Of a DNA stretch of 64,000 nt, positions 44,152-54,396 are shown in pieces. The notes below the pieces were generated by a model, which ran no database searches, had not been told where the DNA came from, and worked only from the letters and a program-made list of their open reading frames with translations. Each line of letters begins with the position of its first letter. Position 1 is the stretch's first letter. The stretch spans positions 164,001 through 228,000 of the forward strand of contig OZ037863.1 in NCBI GenBank assembly GCA_964035575.1, written 5' to 3'. This DNA is from Rhynchopus sp. YZ270_cl-10. Its lineage: Eukaryota; Euglenozoa; Diplonemea; Diplonemida; Diplonemidae. The position numbers and the translations under genes were made by a program.

Positions 44152-44920
44152 TCATATATGAAAAAAAAAAAGTAGAGTTGAAATACAAACCCCTCTCGTG
44201 AACAGTGTGCCTTGGTATGACCGGCTGTACCAGGGGTGGACACCCAACCAGTCTTACATCCATTTTCGTGATTTACATCTGAAAAAAAAACCCCCCCAAC
44301 ACAGGCCCACATGGGCAGCGCAGAACCCAGAAGCATTGAGAAACAGTTGAGGAAGAAGGGTCGGGTCCTCAAGGGGAAATTCCGAAATTTTGAAAGACGG
44401 TTGAACTGCTGTGCATTTTCCCACCCTTTCTTGGTAAAGGTGAAGGTGAAAGCGAAGGTAGCAAAAAAAAAACCCCGTGAGAGCGAAACCCAGACAGTGC
44501 AGACTGCATGGCAGCTACACCCCCAAAACCCAATCATAGCAACACACATTTTCCGAAAGGCTAGAATAACACATTTTCCCCCTTTATTTGAAAAAGATAC
44601 TTTTAAAAAAAAGTCTCCCCACAAAAGACCCCCCCACAACATCACACTGAGTTTTTCAAGGTTGGGGCAATTTTTTTTACTCCAAAAATCCAGGGCGTTC
44701 GCTATCGCCATCGTTTTTTCCTGATCGTGGCGAAATACCAAAAACCCCGAAATTTTCGTTTTTTTACTGGTGCTTAAAATAGGTCAAAAAAATTTTTCCC
44801 GCCGGAGAGAAGTTAGTTCGTGGGGTGAATGGTCAAAAAAAATTTGCGATTTGCGCGTGATCCCTTCCCCAGCACAAGTGATATTACAGCTGAACTTTCC
44901 TGATACTAAAACCAGCAAAA

Positions 44921-45240
44921 CGATGGAGAATTTCATCAATCCCCCCTCACTGAGGGTCTCTTTGTGTTGTTTAATCAAACAGATGTACAAGAGAGAGGCA
45001 TCCGTCATATGAGACTTCATCCTTATTTTGATTATTTTCAACTCTCTGCCATTGAAGGTAGAGTTGACACGAGCAGTGACACCTTCTATAACAGGGGGTA
45101 CGGTGCACCTTCAGCAGACTGCAGGATTGAGGAGCGAGCGGGAGTGCTGGGGAAACTTCCTCTCACGGCAGGCGGGTTTGCGGATGATTTTGAGTACAGT
45201 GGACACCCCTCTGCGACCCCCCCTCCGGGGGGGTCTACAG
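44921..45240 (+). other. Possible exon or gene fragment on the plus strand
   Basis: An open frame after a good acceptor (TACTAAAACCAG) reads QNDGEFHQSPLTEG, LFNQTDVQERGIRHMRLHPY, FDYFQLSAIE, and continues to about 45240 with protein-like composition before running into T-rich sequence. I found no matching upstream exon, donor or family. It would be the only plus-strand gene in the window, so it may be a relic of a mobile gene or chance. Confidence 0.2.
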
Positions 45241-45316
45241 GGTGGTGGGGAGAAATCTCTCTCTCTCTCTTTTTTTTTTTTTTTTTCCCCTTTTTTTATT
45301 TATTTATTTATTTATA

Positions 45317-45428
45317 CAGGGTTTCGCCCCGGTGGGGCGAAGCCCTGGGGCGAAATAAAATGTCATTTTTTCAGGAAAAGATTTTTTTAACGAAAAAAAA
45401 TATTTTTCGCCCCGGGGCGAACGCCCTG
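45317..45428. repeat. 112-bp inverted-repeat element beginning CAGGG
   Basis: CAGGGTTTCGCCCC at the left and GGGGCGAACGCCCTG at the right, with an extra internal GGGGCGAAGCCCTGGGGCGA. Possibly a miniature relative of the CAGGG-ended element at 43347. No flanking duplication is visible. Confidence 0.55.
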
Positions 45429-45451
45429 CAAAAATCTAAATAAAAAACATA

Positions 45452-46474
45452 TCAAACAGTTCCATAACGGTGTAGCTGTGAATAGTTTCGCATTCTGACG
45501 TAGGTTGTACCGTCGTGGCTGAGATTGGGGCGGATTGGGAGGATGTGTCTCAGAATATTCCCGGTACCGAAGAGGGAGGAGAAATTTGCGGAGGTGGAGC
45601 CAAGGCAGAACTCGTAGTCTTCTCGGACGTGTTCTACGTCAGTTGTGTTTTGCGAGACAAGGTACATTTGCTTCATGCACAACATCAGCAAACCGAACGT
45701 CACCAACCCCACCAACAGAAACGTGAACACATACGACAACCGCACCGCATGTGCCTGTAAATGCTCGTACTCTTCGTTGTCACTAAATATCGCCGACAAC
45801 CCTGGTATCGCAGTAGAAACCCACACCAACCCCAAAACCAGCATATAATGGATCAACACCAAAAACAATTTGTGATTTTTCAACCCAATACATTGCCCCA
45901 CCCATGGACAATGATGGTCGTACCGGAGTACACATGCTTTGCATTTCGAGCAATGATGCGCACGAACCGGCTTAAAGGTTTTGCACGGAATGCACTGTGG
46001 GAGACCTTCCAGCTCCTCTTCATTTAGCATGGGGGTTTCGGCGGTGTAGCGTTTAGGGACTAATCCGGGGGGTGTCAAGACTACCTGGAGGTATGCCCAT
46101 AGGCAGAGGCCGTAGAGCACGGTTATGACGGTGCACAATGCCCAGGAGGATTTTGACCAGTCGGAGTAAATGAATTTGCGGTGTGGTGCAGCGGAGTAGA
46201 CGCCGGAGACAACAAGGAAGATGTAGCCCAGGTACGTCGCAATGAAAAGAAAAAGCGCAAGGCCAATGAAGAAGATATCAATGCAGCCCCGTGGAGACCG
46301 TGACGGTGCAGTGTTGATGGTGGAGGAGATGTCGTCGGGGATCGCGCCGTCGTGGAGGGTGCGGCCGTCCGAGTTCTTCCACTCCACCCACTTCAAGAAG
46401 TAATTCCCTGAGGCAGAAATCTGCTTCGTCCCAGTCCACTCCCCGACCTGCACCTCGACGGTAGTTACGTTCAT
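45452..46474 (-). CDS. DHHC palmitoyltransferase
   Basis: 340 residues from the Met at 46474 (MNVTTVEVQVGEW); an upstream Met would add 46 residues of Pro-rich sequence that look like leader. The enzyme attaches palmitate to cysteines of target proteins at a membrane. Visible: about four TM segments (two before the cysteine-rich domain, two after), the TPPG motif (about 134-137), and a cysteine-rich domain CIPCKTFKPVRAHHCSKC with the catalytic YDHHCPWVGQCIG (DHHC at 186-189). Single exon, about normal length for the family. The tandem surface proteins further along carry Cys clusters next to their TM, which are plausible but unproven substrates. Confidence 0.95.
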   Translation of the reverse strand: MNVTTVEVQVGEWTGTKQISASGNYFLKWVEWKNSDGRTLHDGAIPDDISSTINTAPSRSPRGCIDIFFIGLALFLFIATYLGYIFLVVSGVYSAAPHRKFIYSDWSKSSWALCTVITVLYGLCLWAYLQVVLTPPGLVPKRYTAETPMLNEEELEGLPQCIPCKTFKPVRAHHCSKCKACVLRYDHHCPWVGQCIGLKNHKLFLVLIHYMLVLGLVWVSTAIPGLSAIFSDNEEYEHLQAHAVRLSYVFTFLLVGLVTFGLLMLCMKQMYLVSQNTTDVEHVREDYEFCLGSTSANFSSLFGTGNILRHILPIRPNLSHDGTTYVRMRNYSQLHRYGTV

Positions 46475-48291
46475 TGTGAAACCCTTCTTCGCATCCAATG
46501 TAGCCAATGGGTGTATTGGGGAGGGTGGAAAAGGGAGGGGAGGGGGGGCTCTGTGAGGATGGTTTGTTTTGTGACCTTTTTTATGCATATTTTGTTGAGT
46601 GGAAAGTGTCAATGTCGTTCACCTAATCCAGCACTCCGCAACACCACCACCACCCAATAGGTGAGAGACAAAAGCGCCGGAGGAGGGTGCAGGCGTACTG
46701 GGCGGCCGTCTCCCCCCGGGGCAGAGGAGGACGAAGAGGACATCGCCCGGGGGAGTGTACGGGGCGGATGCCGCTGAGTGTAGGCAAAATTCCATAAATA
46801 ATAACACTACAAAATAGCAGGGTGGCGGCTGGGCAGCTTTTCAGGGGAGGAGGATGTCAGGTGCTCGCAGGAACCTTTGGGATCTAGCTATCCATCTAGC
46901 GCAGCCACAGTCGAAGAGGGAAGAGGAGTTAAAGAGGTTTGCCTGCATCGTCAAGGCAAGAGAGCAGGGAGGGGGAGGGAGTAATCACCTCATTCAGAGA
47001 AGGAGAAAAGGGGAAGAGAGTGGCAGAGGGAAAAACGTGAAGACAAAAAAAAACTAGCCATTTTCTTTTTTTTGGTAATAAATCTATATTCTAAGGTGGG
47101 GGGGAGAGAGAGGAGAGGAGGAAGAGGAAGAGGAAGAGGGGAGAAAACACACTGGGTATTATTTGCAGCGAGTTTTAGGGTGGTTTCGGTGTGGCAGTCA
47201 AATGGGGGGAGAAGCAACTTTTTCTTTGGCGCCCTTGAAAAAATCCGTTGGATAAGGTGCAAGGCTTTCCACTGAGGGAATTGTCTACACCGTCCGTGGT
47301 TGTGTCAACGAAACAATGGTTTCTTTTCTCCCTTGAAAAATTGAAAGCGTGTAGTCGTTGCTCTTCGTTTTTTTTATCCCCCCAGGTCCTCTGTGGATTT
47401 ACTGATTCAGGTTGAAAACATCTCTTCATCGCTTTCATTTTTTTTTTGTTGTTGTTGTGTCGCGACAATCGCTTCGCACCTACTGGTATAAAATAAATAT
47501 CAAAATTCAATGTCAGCCGAAGCCGGACGTACTGCAGAAGGATTTTTGTTTTGTTTTTTGTTTTGCTTTTTTTGCTACCTTTTTTACATTTTCTTCTTTT
47601 CTTTTGAAAACGTAGTAGCACCAGTATACTATAGGACGGGTTCTTTACTTAATTCATCATTTTTTTTCTCTCTTTTTTGGTCTGTCTGGGTGCACCCCCT
47701 TTTGCCAACCCAAACTCTCACAGTGACACTATCACCTCCCGACGTTAAACCTCAGGAAGCAGAAACAGGAGCAAAGCCACCCTTTGTCTCCTTCTATGTT
47801 TACTTTAATTCTTTTTTGTTGTTTGATAAATTTGTTGGAGTAGTGTAGTTGCCTCGGTTGTGTTGCCACAGTTTGTGCAATCTCCACTGTCTGTTTTTTT
47901 TTGTTGTGTCAATTTATCACTCACCACGGGTTCTGCGGTTTCAGTTTTTTGTTTTTTCCATTGGAAAATATATCAACAGCACCATGACATATGGACCCCT
48001 CGTGTACACCAAGAAAAAAAAAGAAAGCCACTGCGCGGGGGCTTCCATGAGAGGCGTCGAACAGCAAGGACTATTCCTCCGTTGGACACCTTGCACACAG
48101 CATGGCACCTTTTCTTGTCTTAAGAGGAAGAGGAAGGAAGGGTCGGGGTGGGCTGGCAACAGCGGTGTGTGAGAGACTATGCGCGCACACCTAGGTCCAC
48201 TAGCGAGGCTTTATGCATGACACGGCAGGTGTCGATCACTGTTGTATATGTGGTGGTACGTTTTTGTTTGTGTTCAGCTTATTTCTCCCCC
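46475..48291. other. Intergenic spacer
   Basis: No gene supported. GC-rich tract near 46650-46770, purine-rich GAAGAG repeats near 47110-47145, and a long family A variant (47827-47890) matching the one at 34341-34406. Confidence 0.55.
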
Positions 48292-50179
48292 TCAAAGGAA
48301 AATGTGCAAAAAAAAAGAGATCGGGTCTTTTGTTTGTGCGCTCAAATCCGGAAAACAAAAATGGGGGAAAAAAAATGTGTTAAATTGAAGTATGGCTGTT
48401 GTGGTTAATTGAGTACTCAAAGAAGCAAGCTTCTGTCTTTTTTTCAATCCGTTTTTGTTTGCCCGCAGCGCTGCCTCCAATCAATAATGTTACAGTAGAG
48501 ACGGTTCAGACGACCACCCTTCTCCAAGACAAACTTTTGCCGCCATCTAAATGATAGGAAGAACACATACCACTCTGCCCTGTACCATCCTCTGCAGGCA
48601 CTGCCACCACTGCCACCGGCGCACTCTCCACAACGTGGGCTGCCAAAAGCCGCCCTGCAATGGAACGCTTCATCTGCGTCTTTGCCTCCTTCGGGTCTGT
48701 CGCCATCTTCGCAAGACTGTGCATGATGTGTGCCGGCGCTTCCACACGGGCCCCTACACTGGGAGCAAAGAGGAGCGTCACTACGGGGCCACTTTCGAAG
48801 GTCAACGCCACTGCAAGGTACTGCGCAGTCTCGAGGGGCACCTGGGAGGCACGCAGACGGAGCTGTTCTTCCCCTTTGTTCACAAGATCTGCCACTGCCT
48901 CGACGGACGCAGCACTGTGCGCACGACACTCCGCCAGCAGCTGCGCCGCCCCCATCTCCCCAACCGCTATGTTCTTTCCCCCATGCACCTCGCTCTTCGC
49001 ATCCGCCTTCAACACATCACGGATCACATCGCCGTACACCTCACATGCTCGCACTGCTACCTTACGCGTCTGCAGCCTCATGAACGCACCCTCACAAACC
49101 TGCCTTGCAATCTCCCCTGCACCGCACACCGGAGCAAACCCTGACCCCGCTGAAACAAACACCAGAAGGGACGCTGCTGGGAGCGGAAGCGTTGTGGCGC
49201 AGGCCGGGTTGAGCATCTCCGCCAACTCATTGCGCGCATCTGTGGGGGAGATCACTGAATGAAAGCTAAAGGCAAGCGGCGCCTTCCCAGTGGTGATGGT
49301 AACCTCGGTTGCTCGAAGCGAGCCTTGCGCAGGGCTGACGACCACCCCTGGGAGGGTACACCTCGCGTAGTAGGTCACCTTGACTGCATTGGACAGCTTG
49401 TTTACCCTGGCCTCCATGCGGTGCCTCTCTGCGTCGGCACTCTGGACCTCCCCTTGGGAGGCGAGGCCTTGGGTGATGACCTTCCCTGCAGACTCCTTGA
49501 TGTCGCCCAATGCAGCTAGGGCGGCGGCGCGTTCACGTAGGGTGGTCAGCTTCTGCGCTTCGAGCTCGGCGCTGTGTGCGTTGAGGGTGGTCTCGCTGTC
49601 CTGCAGGGCTGCGGTGGAGGAGATGACGGCGCGCATTGCAGATTCTGCGGATTCACGTTGTTCGCGTGCGGTGTTGTAGGCTGAGAGGGCGGCAGAGTGT
49701 TGGTGCTCGGCTTGACGGACGGCGGCGGTGAGTTGTTCTTCGCGGACGCGAAGTGCTTCATTGTCCTCTGCTTGGGAAACGCGTTCGGCGTCATCCGCAA
49801 TGTGTCCCAGAAGCAGTACTTTGATGTCCTCAATGCGTACGCGGCTGTACTCCTGCGCGAGGGCCAGCTCCGCCTCGTTGAGCTTGCCCCCACGCAGCTC
49901 CGCCTTGCATGCGTCTAGCTCGTTGCGCTGCTCCACCTTCCGGGCCTTCTTCACCTCCTCGATCTCCGCCACCTCCTTCTCCAGCCCAGCAATCTCATGC
50001 TCCAAGCCAACTAGGTTCGAAATCTCCTCCTCCGTCAGCCGGCCACGTCCCCCGCCGCGGGAAAAATTGTTGGACATATGCAACGGTGTCTTCCGCGGAT
50101 AAGGGTTAGAACGTGCCCCAGAAGACGCCATGCTCGCACCTGAGACTCCTGCACCCGCACCACGTGGCTTCACGGACAT
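48292..50179 (-). CDS. Kinesin-14-like protein with a degenerate, probably nucleotide-free motor domain
   Basis: Exon 1 50179-48571 codes 536 residues and ends CAGAGTG|GTATGT; a tentative exon 2 (48470-48292) follows GGAGGCAG in phase 1. Residues 1-45 are basic and Ser/Gly-rich, 48-265 coiled coil. From about 266 the order of kinesin-14 elements is recognisable: VKVTYYARCTLPG (neck/beta1), FSFHSVISPTDARNELAEML, LLVFVSAGSGF in place of the FAYGQTGSGKT P-loop, ACEVYGDVIRDVL (usual EIYNE.IRDLL) and SQVPLETAQYLAVALTF in place of the NERSSRSH region. Thus P-loop, switch I and the DLAGSE switch II are all lost. Yeast Vik1/Cik1 partners of Kar3 are the known analogue, so it may dimerise with an active kinesin-14. 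Alternative: a pseudogene, but the frame is intact over 530 codons. Confidence 0.75.
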
Positions 50180-51342
50180 TGTATTGTTCGTTTTTCTCTG
50201 GGATTTGAAAATTGAAATTTGAAGAAATTAGATGTGGGGTGTTGTTTTGAAAACTTGGTCGTATTAGACACCCCGAGGATGTGCTCCACTTTTAAAAAAA
50301 TATCAAAAGCAGCAATTTACACAGTGGGAAAGCGATCTTCAAAGGCGGGGGATGTAACTCTGTGTAACCCCTCCCCCCAGCCCACGTCCCACTTCCCCCT
50401 CTATTAAGCTTTACACCAAACCCACAACGTTAACATCGCACCTTCTCACCTTCTCCCGGTGCTAAACAAACTCCGCTTCCGCCCCACTACAGCTATACAC
50501 ACCCCACCCCAAGCGCGCGACGGAGGGCCAGCTATATTAGCACCGAGCAGCACTGCCGTACAGTACCACCTTTGTTAGCTTATACCGGCCCAGGGAAGAG
50601 GTATCACCACGACCTAGTTACCACCCATGACATGACAAGACTAAATAATGTTAGATTCATATACCTTCAGTTCACAGAATTGAAAGTATTTGAGAGGGTC
50701 AACACATGCACCCTAAATAATGACAAGACCCCCCCCTCAGTATGGCAGGGGGGTCACCCCCCCTGCCATTGCTCATACTAGGTCGTGGTGTATCTCAGTG
50801 GGCATCCCCACTGTCTGTATACCCTACACACAGTCCTGCTTTCCACGCAAACACAAAGGAATATGGGAGACACATAGCAAGGCACCTACCCGAAGCTAGA
50901 TCTAGGGGGGCACCTTGCGGTGTCTGTTCTCTGCGAAATAAAATGCAACACATCTCAACACAGCTCTGAGAGGATTGCAGAACAAAAAAAATTCTACTGG
51001 GCAACATTACCCAAAAAAAAGAGATGTAGAAAAAGTACAAACGCCTCACACATCGGACGCAGGGCACTAAGAAGGGGATCTTAATGTACACTCTCTGTTG
51101 ATTCTAAAACGGGGGAGGGTAAAAAAAGCGCGAAAGGTAAATTGGGGAAGAGGTTGAAAAGTTGGAACGCTTCCTCACCCCCAGATCACACAAAGTGTCA
51201 TGTCACCGAAAAAAAATTAAAAGATGAACCTAAGACTCTCTGTTCATAGTCACCTCCATCGTTAACGCACAATATCTGCAAAAAAAAAAAAAAGCTCCCC
51301 AGGTCCCCTACCCGAATCCAGTATAAAACCTCCTCAATACCC
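50180..51342. other. Intergenic spacer with several repeat families
   Basis: Family A (50247-50293), family E hairpin (50652-50713), an inverted G/C pair CCCCCCTCAGTATGGCAGGG / CCCTGCCATTGCTCATACT (about 50730-50780), family G (51080-51212) and a family B hairpin (51222-51255). No gene. Confidence 0.65.
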
Positions 51343-51972
51343 TTAGGTTCTTCTCATCATAAAGGCGCCTTGCGCGGAGAGGTGTAGAGGGATTGACTGC
51401 TCCTGCGCAAAGCGTTCCACTGCACGCACTGTACTGTGCTCCGCTGCAGGAATCCCACACAGCAGTCCCCCTATGCGCAAGGCGGCCCACCAGAGACGGA
51501 GTCTGGCTATGAGGACCTCTTCTGGTGGGGAAGAATCGAGGACAACCACATCGAGGGAGGAGGGCGAGGGGAGGTGCGCGATGTGATGGATGGCAGCGGT
51601 GGCGTGTTCAGGTCGGGAGGCACCGTCTGCAAGCACCACATCGACACATCCGGTCCATGCAGCAAAGCCGCGTAGCAGCACACCTCGCATTTCCCCGACC
51701 AACGCTGCCTCCCTCTTTCCCTCCTTCTCCAGAACCCGGGGGAGTTCTTCAAGCAACCCCTTCACAGCATGGCCTATGGGGACGACATGGTTGCGGAGGC
51801 CGGTGTAAGGCGGCGAAGCGGCGGCCCCCTCAGGTGCACTCTCCGCCAGTACCCCTGCCCGCAAGGCACGCCAGCTCTCCTCAGTGTCGCGTGTCCTCTG
51901 TTCAGACCGGTGCATCTCAAATCCAAGCAAAATAGTCAAAAGCACTGCAACCACAATAACCCTCGGAGTCAT
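51343..51972 (-). CDS. Membrane-anchored methyltransferase-like protein (class I SAM fold, degenerate)
   Basis: 209 residues. An N-terminal hydrophobic segment (VIVVAVLLTILLGF, 5-18) acts as a signal anchor. The C-terminal half has the pattern of Methyltransf_24-type proteins: LDVVVLDSSPPEEVL, RLRLWWAALRIGGLLCGI, then a final beta-hairpin ending AFMMRRT. The Gly-rich SAM-binding motif expected nearer the N-terminus is not evident, so activity is uncertain. A strong pyrimidine tract ending CCCCTCAG followed by an A-rich leader lies right before the ATG, the clearest such signal in the window. Confidence 0.6.
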   Translation of the reverse strand: MTPRVIVVAVLLTILLGFEMHRSEQRTRDTEESWRALRAGVLAESAPEGAAASPPYTGLRNHVVPIGHAVKGLLEELPRVLEKEGKREAALVGEMRGVLLRGFAAWTGCVDVVLADGASRPEHATAAIHHIAHLPSPSSLDVVVLDSSPPEEVLIARLRLWWAALRIGGLLCGIPAAEHSTVRAVERFAQEQSIPLHLSAQGAFMMRRT

Positions 51973-53233
51973 CTTTTTGTGTTTTTTTTTTGCTGAGGGG
52001 AAGGGTGAGGGAGAAGGAGAAGGAGAGGGAGGGTAAATAGCTCTAAGAAAAATAGGGGGATTTTTCGTGAATTCAGGGCTGGAGGTGCGTTTATTGACCC
52101 GGTCTCAAGACCGGGTCAAAAAAAAAATAAATGGGATTTTGGCGAAAAACCCGGTCTGAAAAAAATAAAATAAATAAATGGGATTTGGGAGAAAATCGGT
52201 TATTTTGGTGCCTCACTCGAGCCTCTGAGAGTGACCAGAAATGGCCTCATGAACAAAGTGACCCCGTCACAGCCAGAACGCGACTCAATTAGTCAAACGC
52301 CGAAGGAAAAGGAAGCATGCAGCATGGTGACAGGGAAAAAAAGTAGCGTACCGTGCGCCTGCGGCGCAAGCTTGCAACCCACCCAAAATGTACAATTTTA
52401 AGCGCAATTTTTTGAAATGTTGCGTACCGTGGCTTCGCCAGGAACCTTTGGGCCATGACCGCCGAGAAATCCAATTTCCCCGAGTGTGTGAAGCCCTACG
52501 GTGTGCTGAACAAAAGGGGAACATGGACCCTCCTCCCCTTCATCAAGGCACAAGCGCTGTTCCCCGCTAAAGAAGTGTCCAACAACCAGGTCGCATGCGC
52601 CAGTGTCACTTTTTTTTTGACCCCAAAAAGCTCAGACCGGGTCTTTTTTGAAAACCCCACATCTATCGCCATCTCTGTTCGTGATTGAATGAAAAAAAAA
52701 ATAGAAAACGACTTCAGGATATGACAGTTAAATGAAATAAAGAAAACACTTTTTCGTTTATCGCACCGCAAAAGGTTTGTGTTCTTCACTGATGAATGTG
52801 AGTGAGGTGTATGTTAGTGGAAAACCAATACGCTAAAGCGGGCACGCACCATCCGTCGTTTTCCATTTCTATTCGTCAATGCTTGATAACACACAAAAAA
52901 GTTGTTTCATATACTAACTATTCTACTGAATAGATGGTATAATAGGGTGCACTAAATGTACCCAAACTTTTTTTTTTTTACTTTATGTGGATTGTTTGTT
53001 TCTGATAGTGACGTGACTCGTTTTTTTATGTTTTTTTTTGGAAAAGAAAGTTTCATGTACCCATTAATAAAAGTCCGTGAGGACAAAAAAGAAAAAAAGG
53101 AGAGCAAACGAGGGAGGGAGGGTGAGAAATCGCAAGATGAAACCCTACAATGTGTACGGTTCCTCGAAAAACAAAGAAAAGTTTAGAGATGTCTCGTGAT
53201 TAGTCACCTTGAAACAAACTTATGTCCTCAAAC
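51973..53233. other. Spacer with hairpin, shared module J and a short open frame
   Basis: GACCCGGTCT / AGACCGGGTC forms a perfect hairpin at about 52099-52119 and the half-motif recurs near 52152 and 52636. Module J lies at 52342-52448. The plus-strand frame 52455-52688 (MTAEKSNFPECVKPYGV .., 77 residues) is protein-like in composition but has no recognised homology, and may be a fragment carried by the repeat. 53090-53230 is a rearranged remnant of the tandem array unit. Confidence 0.5.
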
Positions 53234-53449
53234 GTGCGGGGTGTATTGGGGAGGGGGGAAATTATACTTACCAGACGCAGCGGACACAAAAATAAAATAA
53301 AAGCAAAATCGAGAGATAAACCTAGCCTCGCAGTGCTTGGTCATCTGTCATCTGGGGAGAGGGGAATGGTAAGAAATTGATGCGAAACATTGTTAAGCAC
53401 TGTTAGTGGGTGAACAATCCAACCCTTAGACAATTCTGCTTGTCTAGGC

Positions 53450-53481
<32 letters not shown>

Positions 53482-53898
53482 AACGTCGTTATCACAGACT
53501 GGCGTCTACATTCTCAAGACCCACACATTAACAATGATTCTTGTTAAGTTTTCGGGCTGAAAGCAACCAGATCACACAACATTCTTTAAAAGACCCAAAC
53601 GAGTTTTGACGGATTGAGTGAAGAATGAAGGGAATTGATAAATTAAAAAACACAAAGAACAGCTCAAAACACCGAAAAAGATGAAACCCTCCCTTTTGCT
53701 TATTCATCTCTAAAAAATATTACCTATTTCATCTTTGGTTTAGTACACACCACCCACTGTCATACCCAACCTAGAAATGTAAAAAAAACCCTCCTTTTCT
53801 TTCACGGGAGGGGGGATGACAATGAGAAAATCTTCAGACATCTTTTTTTGACCACGTGTGTCTTTTGTCCTGTCATGTCAGAGCCGCCCACATGAAGC

Positions 53899-54396
53899 CT
53901 AAACTTCACACTTTTGCTCTGGGAGGACCACGACACCTTGGGTGGGGACCTGCTGTACATTAGTACCGTAGACCTGCTGCTGCTGAGCAGGGTGGTATGC
54001 TCCTGGTGCAGGCTGCTGGTGGAGGACGACAGACTCAGTGGTACTGGCACGGGGACGCAGGCAGTAGCAGCACCCAACGATTGCAAGCGCGATGGCCACA
54101 CAAATCGAAAGTAACACAATCGCAGCAACCGCAAGCCCGTAGACCATCTCTTCGCCCTCACCCATGCACTTTTCGTCCGAGTCGGACCAATGGCACCACT
54201 CCATATGATCACACCATGCTTGGTCGGCCTGGCCGCAGCTGGGCGGCGTAGCCGTCACACACATTCCGTTGGACCAAATGCACCTCTTCGTTGGGGAAGT
54301 AATGCACGTTGATTGGTTCTTGTACTGCTCGCAGCTTGCCGACGCAGTCGACAGCACAGTCGCGATGACTGCCAGAAAAAGCGCCACGTTCTGCAT
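53899..54396 (-). CDS. Small type I membrane protein, array copy 1 (two Cys modules)
   Basis: 165 residues, starting MQNVALFLAVIATVLS, a signal peptide probably cut after ASA (about 21). The ectodomain has two modules with spacing C-x9-C-x7-C-x6-C and C-x8-C-x5-C-x7-C (SCEQYKNQSTC .. CIWSNGMC; SCGQADQAWC .. CHWSDSDEKC). A TM follows (about 83-105, YGLAVAAIVLLSICVAIALA), then a Cys pair (CCYC) suited to palmitoylation and a Pro/Gln tail (LHQQPAPGAYHPAQQQQVYG) ending EQKCEV. The upstream frame to 54525 is leader repeat sequence, and TTTTGCCAG about 32 bases before the ATG could be an acceptor. Probably a cell-surface protein; function unknown. Confidence 0.85.
   Translation of the reverse strand: MQNVALFLAVIATVLSTASASCEQYKNQSTCITSPTKRCIWSNGMCVTATPPSCGQADQAWCDHMEWCHWSDSDEKCMGEGEEMVYGLAVAAIVLLSICVAIALAIVGCCYCLRPRASTTESVVLHQQPAPGAYHPAQQQQVYGTNVQQVPTQGVVVLPEQKCEV

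Noticed and set aside
53059-53187. Lys/Glu-rich frame near the array start
   Set aside because: Part of a rearranged array unit remnant, no start context.
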